14,244 nt of DNA from Thermoplasmata archaeon (GTDB lineage: Archaea > Thermoplasmatota > Thermoplasmata > SG8-5 > JAGLSY01). The notes under the pieces are model-generated. The model was not told the DNA's origin. It did no database searches and saw nothing but the letters and a program-made list of their open reading frames with translations. Numbering within the stretch: position 1 is the stretch's first letter; every line of letters begins with the position of its first letter. Location: positions 1 to 14,244 of the forward strand of contig JAGLQE010000146.1 in the NCBI GenBank assembly GCA_023137005.1. Reading direction: 5' to 3'. The translations under genes were made by a program, and so were the position numbers. Below, piece by piece: positions 6,205 to 13,021 of the stretch.

Positions 6205-6666
6205 ATGGTGGAAAAAATGGACGATATCAAGATAATCAAAATGGAAGAGATGAGGGTGGCTAGCTTTCACGCAATGGGGGAATCTCCGGAGATTATGGCC
6301 ATAGAAAAAATGCAGGCATGGGCACGACCCAAAGGCCTGGTAGGTGGTGGTAAATACAATGTATTTGGGTTTGACAATCCTCTCCCGGAACCTGGAAAGA
6401 AGGAATACGGTTATGAGGTCTGGGTGGTGTTGGATGATGAGAGCATCCCGGTCGATGATGTGGAGGTCAAACAGATCCCGGCCACGAAGTATGCCAAGCT
6501 GTATTCCGAGGGCTTTGATAATATTGGATCCAACTGGCGCAAACTCGCTGATTGGGTGAAGAATAGCGGTCATGAACATGCTTGTGGTCAGTGCCTTGAA
6601 GGTCATTATTCTGGATCATCGGAAACTGGAGATTTCGCACTCGATCTGTTAATACCTATCGAATGA
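6205..6666 (+). CDS. GyrI-like / AraC effector-binding-domain protein
   Basis: A 153-aa stand-alone small-molecule-binding domain. The pattern fits the GyrI-like fold: a first strand with a surface His (RVASFHAMGESPE), a helix, then YNVFGFDNP, YGYEVWVVLDD (69-78), VEVKQIPATKYAKLYSEG, a long helix NWRKLADWVKNS, and a last strand DFALDLLIPIE. No DNA-binding domain is fused, so it is not itself an AraC-type regulator. Such proteins bind hydrophobic or cationic ligands, and some hydrolyse reactive compounds. A CGQC pair (127-130) followed by LEGHY is notable and could be redox or metal active. The start is set by the TATA spacing; ATG 6217 is an alternative. Confidence 0.82.
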   Translation: MVEKMDDIKIIKMEEMRVASFHAMGESPEIMAIEKMQAWARPKGLVGGGKYNVFGFDNPLPEPGKKEYGYEVWVVLDDESIPVDDVEVKQIPATKYAKLYSEGFDNIGSNWRKLADWVKNSGHEHACGQCLEGHYSGSSETGDFALDLLIPIE

Positions 6667-6689
6667 TGGATAAGCATTGACAATAAGAT

Positions 6690-6696
6690 AAAAAAA
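6690..6696 (-). terminator. T7 tract on the minus strand at the far end of the hairpin array
   Basis: A7 on the plus strand reads as TTTTTTT on the minus strand. It would end a transcript that starts at the 7142-7507 gene and runs through the hairpin array, so the array could be its long 3' region. No comparable T tract follows the array on the plus strand. Confidence 0.35.
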
Positions 6697-6700
6697 TAGA

Positions 6701-7006
6701 GGGTGGGGAAGGCTGATTGCCTTCCCCGTGAGGAGAGGTTAATTCGTATTTACGATCTCTTCAAAAAGAAGAGGTTGGAGAATGGTTGGTCGCCATTCTC
6801 CGAGAGAGGAGGTTAATTCGTATGTCTCTGAGAGGGGTTGGTGGAGCCGTGGGCGGGCTCCACCGCGGGTATGGCTGGTCGCCATCCCTGAAGGAATGCG
6901 GTCAGCATTCCTTAGATTGAGGAGGTTTGATTCTGATCCCTTCATAAAGAAAGGGTGGGGAAGGCGGTTGGCCTTCCCCGTGAGGAGAGGTTAATAGTGA
7001 TATGAT
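6701..7006 (+). repeat. Tandem array of hairpins and conserved purine-rich boxes
   Basis: Four diverged units. Perfect or near-perfect hairpins lie at 6705-6727, 6777-6801, 6840-6864, 6867-6888, 6891-6913 and 6957-6979, with 8-10 bp stems. Five have 5-nt loops; the one at 6840-6864 has 7. Stem sequences differ but pairing is kept. Four are followed by a purine-rich box: GAGGAGAGGTTAATTCGTAT at 6730-6749, GAGAGGAGGTTAATTCGTAT at 6804-6823, a variant from 6919, and a variant from 6982. Bases 6701-6743 and 6953-6995 are a 43-nt direct repeat with a few loop differences. The boxes can themselves close into stems: GAGGAGA 6730-6736 with TCTCTTC 6756-6762, and GAGGAGG 6919-6925 with TCCCTTC 6937-6943 (one mismatch). 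No convincing protein reads through. Function is unknown. Confidence 0.75.
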
Positions 7007-7078
7007 CCAAGTATGACATTCCAGAGTTTGACCTAGCCAAACTCTGGATTATCCATCTATGCCGAATGTCAAACTTGG
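7007..7078 (-). repeat. Nested long-hairpin element, copy 2 (inverted relative to copy 1)
   Basis: The outer stem 7007-7021 pairs with 7064-7078 at 14 of 15 positions. The inner stem CAGAGTTTG (7022-7030) pairs with CAAACTCTG (7038-7046) around a 7-nt loop. It aligns along its whole length with the reverse complement of 35-106, including 20 identical bases (7059-7078). The spacer between outer and inner stems is the same length (12 nt), and the inner stem differs in sequence but still pairs. Confidence 0.7.
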
Positions 7079-7088
7079 CCTGTGAAGA

Positions 7089-7133
7089 TCAAATGTGGGT
7101 AGCCAGGCATCCCGGCCAGCCACCCACATTCGA
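7089..7133. repeat. Third long hairpin, next to copy 2
   Basis: TCAAATGTGGGT (7089-7100) pairs with ACCCACATTCGA (7122-7133) at 11 of 12 positions around a GC-rich 21-nt middle that can form a small GGC/GCC stem. It lies nine bases from the stop of the minus-strand gene at 7142, so it would fall just past that gene's stop in its 3' UTR. Its sequence is not clearly homologous to the 72-nt element. Confidence 0.6.
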
Positions 7134-7141
7134 CATGGGGT

Positions 7142-7507
7142 CTAAGCGTATGCGTGCTCGACCTCATCAACATACGTCAGTATGTCGTATTCCGCGGTGA
7201 GGAAGTCTCCCTCAACGCCTATGTTATTGTCTATCATCACATCATCGAAGTAATGGATCAATCCAACCATTTCCGAGATATTCTCGCCACGGTTGTAGAA
7301 TTCGAAAACAATGTCCCTCATGTCCTGAACATTGTGTGATCTCAACCAGTTCTCTGTACCCGCGTCTATATTCCTAAGTGCTCGCGCCTTGCCTTTTGTT
7401 ACGTTTTGTGTTTCCATTTTGCATCCCTTCTGACGTTTTACGCCGTTTTGTCTGACATCTGTCAGCTCCACATCAACATTAACATCAGGGTATATAAAGG
7501 TTTTCAT
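7142..7507 (-). CDS. Small protein of unknown function
   Basis: Up to 121 aa. I do not recognise it. Two starts are possible. ATG 7507 has a TATA box (TATAAAAATAG, 7534-7545 region) about 33 bases upstream, giving a near-leaderless mRNA. ATG 7417 (METQNVTKGKARAL, 91 aa) has a weak AAGG-type SD and a strong CCTTTATATACC TATA block at about 7488-7500, which would then be a promoter rather than codons. The shared part has a basic N-terminal stretch, then helical segments (NWLRSHNVQDMRDIVFEFYN, SEMVGLIHYFDDVMIDNN) and an acidic end (YVDEVEHAYA). No cysteine or membrane motif occurs in that part. It points away from the TPR gene, and the two share a 217-nt regulatory region. The hairpin array lies beyond its 3' end. 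Confidence 0.6.
   Translation of the reverse strand: MKTFIYPDVNVDVELTDVRQNGVKRQKGCKMETQNVTKGKARALRNIDAGTENWLRSHNVQDMRDIVFEFYNRGENISEMVGLIHYFDDVMIDNNIGVEGDFLTAEYDILTYVDEVEHAYA
7449..7465. promoter_or_regulatory. TGTCTGACA palindrome, inner site
   Basis: TGTCTGACA (7449-7457) is a palindrome with a single central base. It is followed at once by CTGTCAG (7459-7465), so the region also forms CTGACA/TGTCAG on the minus strand. It lies inside the 5' part of the minus-strand ORF, or in its leader if ATG 7417 is the start. The same 9-mer recurs at 7577-7585 and, with one change, at 7600-7608. Confidence 0.4.
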
Positions 7508-7564
7508 TGGGCAATTTTATGATAGCCAGGAGTCTATTTTTATAGATTTTCTACCAATTTTGAT

Positions 7565-7610
7565 GACGATTAATGCTGTCTGACAATAGTGCGTCTAATC
7601 GTCTGACAGC
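7565..7610. promoter_or_regulatory. Interlocked inverted repeats with two TGTCTGACA-like sites
   Basis: GACGATTA (7565-7572) pairs with TAATCGTC (7596-7603), and GCTGTC (7575-7580) pairs with GACAGC (7605-7610). The arms alternate A-B-A'-B', a pseudoknot order if transcribed. As DNA, the region carries TGTCTGACA at 7577-7585 and CGTCTGACA at 7600-7608, spaced 23 bp, about two helical turns. It lies just upstream of the TPR gene TATA box, an activator or repressor position. Confidence 0.45.
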
Positions 7611-7632
7611 AACAAATATCAGAATCACCGAA

Positions 7633-7642
7633 GGATATAAAT
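7633..7642 (+). promoter_or_regulatory. TATA box for the TPR gene
   Basis: GGATATAAAT, preceded by the BRE-like ACCGAA, puts the start near 7663-7668 and gives a leader of about 60 nt. A second TATA-like block at about 7659-7669 could replace it. The leader contains GGAGGT at 7713-7718, seven bases before ATG 7725. Confidence 0.5.
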
Positions 7643-7724
7643 CCAGTTTTCCATTACCTAAATAGTATAGGGATGCGCGCGTACTCTGTGTTTTCTCTAT
7701 TGAAATCTATTTGGAGGTTGCTTA

Positions 7725-10700
7725 ATGAGCATCCTGGATTCGATGAATAAGGAGAAGAGGATCTACAAGAAGGCCGCCAAGCTTCTGGAACAGGGGAAAG
7801 GGTTTGACAAACACCATCAGTCAGCCAAGGCACTGGAACATTATCAGAAGGCGAAGAGAACACTTGACGAGAGCAAGGATGCGATATCATCCCTCAAGCG
7901 GGAGTTCTCGAGATTGTATGATGGGGTGGGCTTCGCCCTGGTAGAGAGCAACCGGGTGGATGAAGGGATACAGTGCATTGAATTCTCTCTCAGACTGGAC
8001 CCTGGTAATCTGGGTGCCATGGGGCACAAAGGCATCATCCTGTTCAGGAAAGAGAACTATCCAAAGGCCCTGGAGCAGTTTGACAATGTTCTCAATCTTG
8101 ATAGGGAGAACAAGAATATATGGAGCTACAGGGGCAATACACTTCTCAAGATGGGAAGGGATACCGAAGCCATTAACGCTTACAACAAGGTCCTGGAACT
8201 GGACCCTAATGATCTGGATCACTATGACAAGCTCATACACATTCTACCCAAGGATGTGAACCTGTGGAGCAGAAAGGGCACGGCCCTCAATGGATTGAGA
8301 AGATTTGACGAGGCCATAGAGGCCTTTGACATGGCGCTGAGCATTGATCCTAAAAATGGACGGGTATGGGTCAACCGAGGTCTAGCCATGACCCACATGA
8401 AGAGGCAGGAAGAGGCTATCCAGTCCTATGATCGGGCACTGGAGCTGAATGATAGGGATGGATTTGCCTGGGAACAGAAGGCCCATTCCCAATACAGATT
8501 GGAGAAATTCGCAGAGGCCGCGGAAAGCTATTCCCACGCCCTCCATGCATTTCCTGATAATATCAAGGTCTGGATATGGAAAGGCATGGCCCTGCACAGG
8601 AATGACGAAGAGGACGCTGCTGCCGATGCTTATGACATGGCCCTCACACTGGATCCCAATAACCTGGCCGCTTTGGTCAATAAGAAGCATGCATTGAAGG
8701 CCCGCGACCACCATGAGGACATCATTGAAACAGCAGATCGCATCCTCACGATCGATCCCAAGGACCTGGCCACCATCAAGGACAAGGCCCGGGCTCAATT
8801 CGCCCTCGGTCTGTATGACAAAGCCCTCATCAACCTGGACCTGGCTCTGGACATCAGCCCCAAGGAAATAGACCTGTTTGAAGAGAAGAAAACAGTTTTA
8901 AAGCACCTGGAAAAACATGAGTTGGTGGTGAAGGTGTGCGATCAGTTACTTCATCTCGATCACAAGAATATCGAGGCCATGTACGACAAATCCTCTGCCC
9001 TTTATGCTCTTGACAACCTGGAACCAGCTCTCAAACCGATCAATGCTTTGCTCTCTCTTAATCCCCAGCACGTGCCCGCACTCAATAGGAAGAGGGAGAT
9101 AATATCCAAGCTGGGGGACCATAAGGCAATGGTCCTGGTCTGCAATGATATTCTGAAGTTGGAGCCCGATGACAAACCCGCCCTTATGGGAAAGGCCATC
9201 GCTCTTTACAATATGTCCCAATACGAGGAGGCCATACCGGCCTTTGATGAATATCTAGCCAGGGACAAAGCCAGTGCAGAGGCCTGGGGTTTGAAGGGGC
9301 GTTCCTTCGCCTACCTCGATGATCATGAACACGCGGTCATAGCTTTTGACAAGGCCATGGAATTGACTGCTGAAGGGGGAGATGGGGACAAAACACTCCA
9401 TGAGGCCAAAGGCCGATCCCTAGTCATGCTGGAAAGACCGGATGATGCTATTGTGGAATATGATAAAGGACTCGAGCTGGACCCGGATGACCCCGAGTTG
9501 TGGTACAGCAAAGGACTGGCCCTGGAAATGAAGGATGATTATGAAGAGGCCGTGGGCTGTTATGACAAAGCCCTCAGTTCGAATCCCACCAATAACAATA
9601 TCTGGTATAGCAAGGGCCTGGCCCTAATATGGCTGGGGCATTATGATGATGCCGTAAATTCTATGAACAAGGCCATAGAGATCAAGCCAGTGGAGAGATT
9701 CCCATATATCAAGAAGGCCGAGGCCCTATTGAAACTGGAGAGAACGGATGATGCCATCGATGCCCTGGACAAGGTACTGGACATGAACCACATGGACCTC
9801 GACACCCTCATAAGGAAGAAAGAGGCATTGAAGATACTGGGCGATGATGATAGGATAATAGATTCATGTAGCAAGGTGATCAAGCTCGACTCCAAGAATG
9901 TGGTGGCCATGCTGGACAAGGCACTGGCCGAGTACCGTACCGAGATGTTTGAAAGCTCATTGCGCTCGCTGGATAGGGCCATGAGGCTGGAGCCGGATAA
10001 TATCGATCTTTTGATGGCAAGAAAGGACACTCTTCTAAAAATGGAAGATCACGGTGCGGTGGTCGCAGTGTGTGATGAGATATTGAGGATAGATCCCAAG
10101 TTGAACAAGGTCTGGCATGATCAGGGTATCGCCTTGGTCAGTCTCGGAAGGCATATGGAGGCCCTTGAAAGATATGATAGGGCGATCACCATTGATCAGG
10201 ATATTCCAGAATTATGGGCCAGCAAGGGCGATCTCCTCTACCATCTGAAGAGATATCCCGAGGCCATAGAAACATATGACCGCGCTATCGCCATTCGCCC
10301 CGAGGATGGCGCACTCCTGAATTTGAAAGGACGCGTATTGATCAAATTAGAAAGATACGATGACGCTATCAGGATATTCAATGACGCTCTTTTAGCACAG
10401 CCAGGAAGCATCGACATACTCAATAACAAGGCGAAAGCATTTGTCAAGGTGGAGAGGTATGATGAAGCCCTCGAGACCCTGACCCAGGCACTGAAGACCG
10501 ACCCCTCCAGTCAACGATCTCTCAGGACAAGGGGATTGGTGCACCTGGAGATGAAGAGGTATGACGACGCCCTCAGGGATATAAACAAGGCCCTGGAACT
10601 GGGCGGCGAGGAAAGAAGTGCCATGGCGGCCAAGGCCGGTATTTACGAAGTAATGGAGAACCTGGACGATGCCAAGTACTGGTACGAGAAGGCACTGGCT

Positions 10701-12029
10701 ATGGGTGAGGACGAGGAAATACTCATGGATTACGGCCAGCTCCTGATAAAATTGGGAAGCTATGATGACGCTGCCAAGGCTCTTGATCGTGCATCGGAGT
10801 TGGGCCCCGAGGACAAAGATATCTGGAATGCGCGAGCACTGGCATACGAGAAGTTAAAAAAGTATGATGAAGTTCTCAGATCCTATGATAGGGCCATCGG
10901 CCTGGATGCCGAGGACAAGTTCTCGTGGAACAGCAAGGGTCTGGCCCTTCTGGACATGAACAGGTTCCCGGATGCGGTCCGGTGCTTTCAAAGGGCCCTG
11001 GAGATCGATCGCGAATTCGCGCCCTCATTGGATGGTTTGAGAATTGCTGAGGAGAAGGCAGCCACCATGGAGGTGGAGGATCATGCGCGTTCCGTGCTCA
11101 GGCTGGAATACGATCGCAATAGGGCGGTATCTCGGGAGGATGCTTTCAAGGACGCCAATATCCCCTACAATTACATAGATGATGTTTTCACATTCCTATC
11201 GGATCGCGAGGATATTCCTCTCTCATCCATGACGCCCGATGACAGGGAGGAGTTGGAGAGAGCGTCCTACGATGTCCTGACCGCCTGTCTGGGTGGCGAT
11301 GCTTTCAATCTCAAGTCCAAGCTGAGATTATGTGATATATCAGTCAAATTCTCACAATGGCCCCTGTGGAAGGCGAAGAAGATCCTCGCTTATATCGATG
11401 CTGTTGACAGACTGACTTTCAGCCCCAAGACCACGGATCCGGATATGGACAATCTGATGCGGAGAGCATTGGATCTTCCGGCCGAGAGGCGGACCATACT
11501 TGGATTGATCGAATCACTGCGCATCGGGGTCTACAAGGCCAAGGAACTCCAGGCTGTACTGGCCACCCTCAGAAGGGAAGGATACTCCGCCCCCACCATC
11601 GAGGTCGGATCACTGGTCAGCGACACGGGATTGGGCGGAGGAAAGCCCAAGGCCGAGGTAAGGGAGCCGAAAAGGCCCAAGCCCGAATCACAGCCCACTC
11701 CTCAGGAAGCTCAGGAACAGCCCGCACCCTCGCCCGAAGCACCCCCTCAGCCACAATCTGGCCCCGGCCAGGTCAATACCGGCATGGGTGGGAAATTCTG
11801 CCAGAGCCATGGTCACATGGCGGTCATGAAGCATGATTGTGGCACATATTTGTGCCACAACTGCATCAGTGGCGGGTCCAAATGCCCGATCTGCCATCGC
11901 CCACTTTATGGTTCCAAAGAACCTGCGGTTCCCGAGCCATCCCCCGAACCAGCCCCTCCGCCACCACCTGCTGAGGAAAGGCCAGCAAGGGACGATGATG
12001 ACGTGGCCAGGGACTTTGGACAGTTGTGA
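7725..12029 (+). CDS. Giant TPR-repeat protein with C-terminal B-box/RING-like zinc tail
   Basis: 1434 aa, intact, with a clear SD. After an N-terminal helical segment, residues about 60-1110 are some thirty tetratricopeptide repeats in near-continuous series (e.g. LWSRKGTALNGLRRFDEAIE), forming a protein-binding superhelix. Two blocks (about 317-520 and 695-830) are built of 68-residue double repeats with a distinctive Cys variant: Cys405 and Cys473, then Cys715 and Cys783, each pair exactly 68 apart. Residues about 1120-1290 are a helical domain I do not recognise. A Pro-rich linker (about 1305-1350) leads to a putative zinc module: Cys1359, His1362, His1370, Cys1372, Cys1377, Cys1380, Cys1387, Cys1390 and His1391. 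A second Pro-rich, acidic tail ends the protein. No signal peptide or membrane segment is seen. It is likely a large cytosolic scaffold; partners are unknown, and ligase activity is not implied. Confidence 0.93.
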   Translation: MSILDSMNKEKRIYKKAAKLLEQGKGFDKHHQSAKALEHYQKAKRTLDESKDAISSLKREFSRLYDGVGFALVESNRVDEGIQCIEFSLRLDPGNLGAMGHKGIILFRKENYPKALEQFDNVLNLDRENKNIWSYRGNTLLKMGRDTEAINAYNKVLELDPNDLDHYDKLIHILPKDVNLWSRKGTALNGLRRFDEAIEAFDMALSIDPKNGRVWVNRGLAMTHMKRQEEAIQSYDRALELNDRDGFAWEQKAHSQYRLEKFAEAAESYSHALHAFPDNIKVWIWKGMALHRNDEEDAAADAYDMALTLDPNNLAALVNKKHALKARDHHEDIIETADRILTIDPKDLATIKDKARAQFALGLYDKALINLDLALDISPKEIDLFEEKKTVLKHLEKHELVVKVCDQLLHLDHKNIEAMYDKSSALYALDNLEPALKPINALLSLNPQHVPALNRKREIISKLGDHKAMVLVCNDILKLEPDDKPALMGKAIALYNMSQYEEAIPAFDEYLARDKASAEAWGLKGRSFAYLDDHEHAVIAFDKAMELTAEGGDGDKTLHEAKGRSLVMLERPDDAIVEYDKGLELDPDDPELWYSKGLALEMKDDYEEAVGCYDKALSSNPTNNNIWYSKGLALIWLGHYDDAVNSMNKAIEIKPVERFPYIKKAEALLKLERTDDAIDALDKVLDMNHMDLDTLIRKKEALKILGDDDRIIDSCSKVIKLDSKNVVAMLDKALAEYRTEMFESSLRSLDRAMRLEPDNIDLLMARKDTLLKMEDHGAVVAVCDEILRIDPKLNKVWHDQGIALVSLGRHMEALERYDRAITIDQDIPELWASKGDLLYHLKRYPEAIETYDRAIAIRPEDGALLNLKGRVLIKLERYDDAIRIFNDALLAQPGSIDILNNKAKAFVKVERYDEALETLTQALKTDPSSQRSLRTRGLVHLEMKRYDDALRDINKALELGGEERSAMAAKAGIYEVMENLDDAKYWYEKALAMGEDEEILMDYGQLLIKLGSYDDAAKALDRASELGPEDKDIWNARALAYEKLKKYDEVLRSYDRAIGLDAEDKFSWNSKGLALLDMNRFPDAVRCFQRALEIDREFAPSLDGLRIAEEKAATMEVEDHARSVLRLEYDRNRAVSREDAFKDANIPYNYIDDVFTFLSDREDIPLSSMTPDDREELERASYDVLTACLGGDAFNLKSKLRLCDISVKFSQWPLWKAKKILAYIDAVDRLTFSPKTTDPDMDNLMRRALDLPAERRTILGLIESLRIGVYKAKELQAVLATLRREGYSAPTIEVGSLVSDTGLGGGKPKAEVREPKRPKPESQPTPQEAQEQPAPSPEAPPQPQSGPGQVNTGMGGKFCQSHGHMAVMKHDCGTYLCHNCISGGSKCPICHRPLYGSKEPAVPEPSPEPAPPPPPAEERPARDDDDVARDFGQL

Positions 12030-12080
12030 TGCCCTATTTATTGAAAACTTGTGTAAAGCGGCGTAAGAGTTATTTACCAA

Positions 12081-13013
12081 ATGGTATATAGACCAACAAT
12101 GTCAGACCTAGCCAGTCGTATCCGAACTTTGGTTGCAGAGAAGAACGCGATCATCCTCGTGCACAATTACCAGCTACCCGAGGTTCAGGATATCGGTGAT
12201 TTTGTGGGCGATTCCTTTGGTCTGGCAGTCAAGGCATCGGAGGCCGATGCCGATGTCATCATTTTTTGTGGGGTGAACTTCATGGCCGAGAGCGCGCTCA
12301 TCCTGAACCCCGGGAAACTCGTACTCCATCCAGAGCCAGAATCACGATGCCCCATGGCGGCAATGGCCAATGCCGAGTCCCTGGAGCTTCTCAAGTCCAA
12401 GCATCCTACGGCGGCAGTTGTATCGTACGTGAACACCACGGCCGAAGTAAAAGCTGGCTCTGATATTTGCTGTACTTCATCCAATGCGGCCAAGGTCTGT
12501 CGCTCCCTGCCAAATAAGAAGATCATATTCACACCCGATGTCAATTTGGGAAGCTATGTGGCCAGGCAAGTTCCTGAGAAAGAGATGATACTCTGGCCCG
12601 GTTATTGCGACACCCACCAGAACAGGATAACCCTGGAGGACCTCCGAACCCTGAGGGAATTGCACCCCGAGGCCGAGATAATCGTCCATCCCGAATGCAC
12701 TCCCGAGGTGATCGACTATTCAGATCGAGCATTCTCGACGGCTGGCATGATCTCCCATTGTATGAATTCTGACAGAACGGAATTCATCATTGGTACCGAA
12801 AGGGACATGGTCTACCGCTTGAGAAAGGACATACCGGGCAAGACATTCTATGCCATTGACAAGGCGGTTTGCCCCAATATGAAGAAAATTACTTTGAAAA
12901 AAGTACTGGCCAGCCTCGAAACATTATCGCCCAAGGTGGAATTGCCAGAGGATATCATGCAGAAGGCCAGGATACCATTGGAGAGGATGGTGGCCGTGGG
13001 TAGAGGGGAATGA
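12081..13013 (+). CDS. nadA: Quinolinate synthase NadA
   Basis: A 310-aa protein matching the compact archaeal/thermophile NadA. It condenses iminoaspartate with dihydroxyacetone phosphate to quinolinate for NAD synthesis and uses an oxygen-sensitive [4Fe-4S] cluster. The three cluster cysteines are Cys90 (RCPMA), Cys176 (WPGYC) and Cys264 (CPNMKK), with 86 and 88 residue spacing as in characterised NadA. Substrate motifs AIILVHNYQLPEVQDI, DFVGDSFGL, FTPDVNLGSYVA and HPEC are present. ATG 12099 (MSDLASRI) is an alternative start resembling typical NadA N-termini, with a TATA-like GTTATTTACC about 26 bases upstream. No NadB or NadC gene is in the window, so the partner supplying iminoaspartate is elsewhere. 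The gene follows the TPR gene by 51 nt. Confidence 0.96.
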   Translation: MVYRPTMSDLASRIRTLVAEKNAIILVHNYQLPEVQDIGDFVGDSFGLAVKASEADADVIIFCGVNFMAESALILNPGKLVLHPEPESRCPMAAMANAESLELLKSKHPTAAVVSYVNTTAEVKAGSDICCTSSNAAKVCRSLPNKKIIFTPDVNLGSYVARQVPEKEMILWPGYCDTHQNRITLEDLRTLRELHPEAEIIVHPECTPEVIDYSDRAFSTAGMISHCMNSDRTEFIIGTERDMVYRLRKDIPGKTFYAIDKAVCPNMKKITLKKVLASLETLSPKVELPEDIMQKARIPLERMVAVGRGE

Positions 13014-13021
13014 TCCCAATC

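Noticed and set aside
6049..6606. Minus-strand 185-aa open frame
   Set aside because: It is antisense to the hydrolase end and the whole GyrI-like gene, spans their promoter, and has no family features.
6782..6994. Open frame of 70 codons through the hairpin array
   Set aside because: Its translation is low-complexity and follows the inverted repeats; the opposite strand is open too. The palindromic stems explain both frames.
6701..7006. CRISPR array
   Set aside because: The repeats are not identical, the between-repeat parts are themselves palindromic, and no cas gene is present.
35..7078. A 7-kb composite transposon bounded by inverted repeats
   Set aside because: No transposase, and the interior is core translation and metabolic genes in conserved archaeal order; the inverted repeats are better read as dispersed hairpin elements.
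11688..12080. Minus-strand 130-aa open frame over the TPR tail
   Set aside because: It is antisense to the Pro-rich and zinc-binding end of the giant protein, whose codon pattern and zinc ligands support the plus strand.
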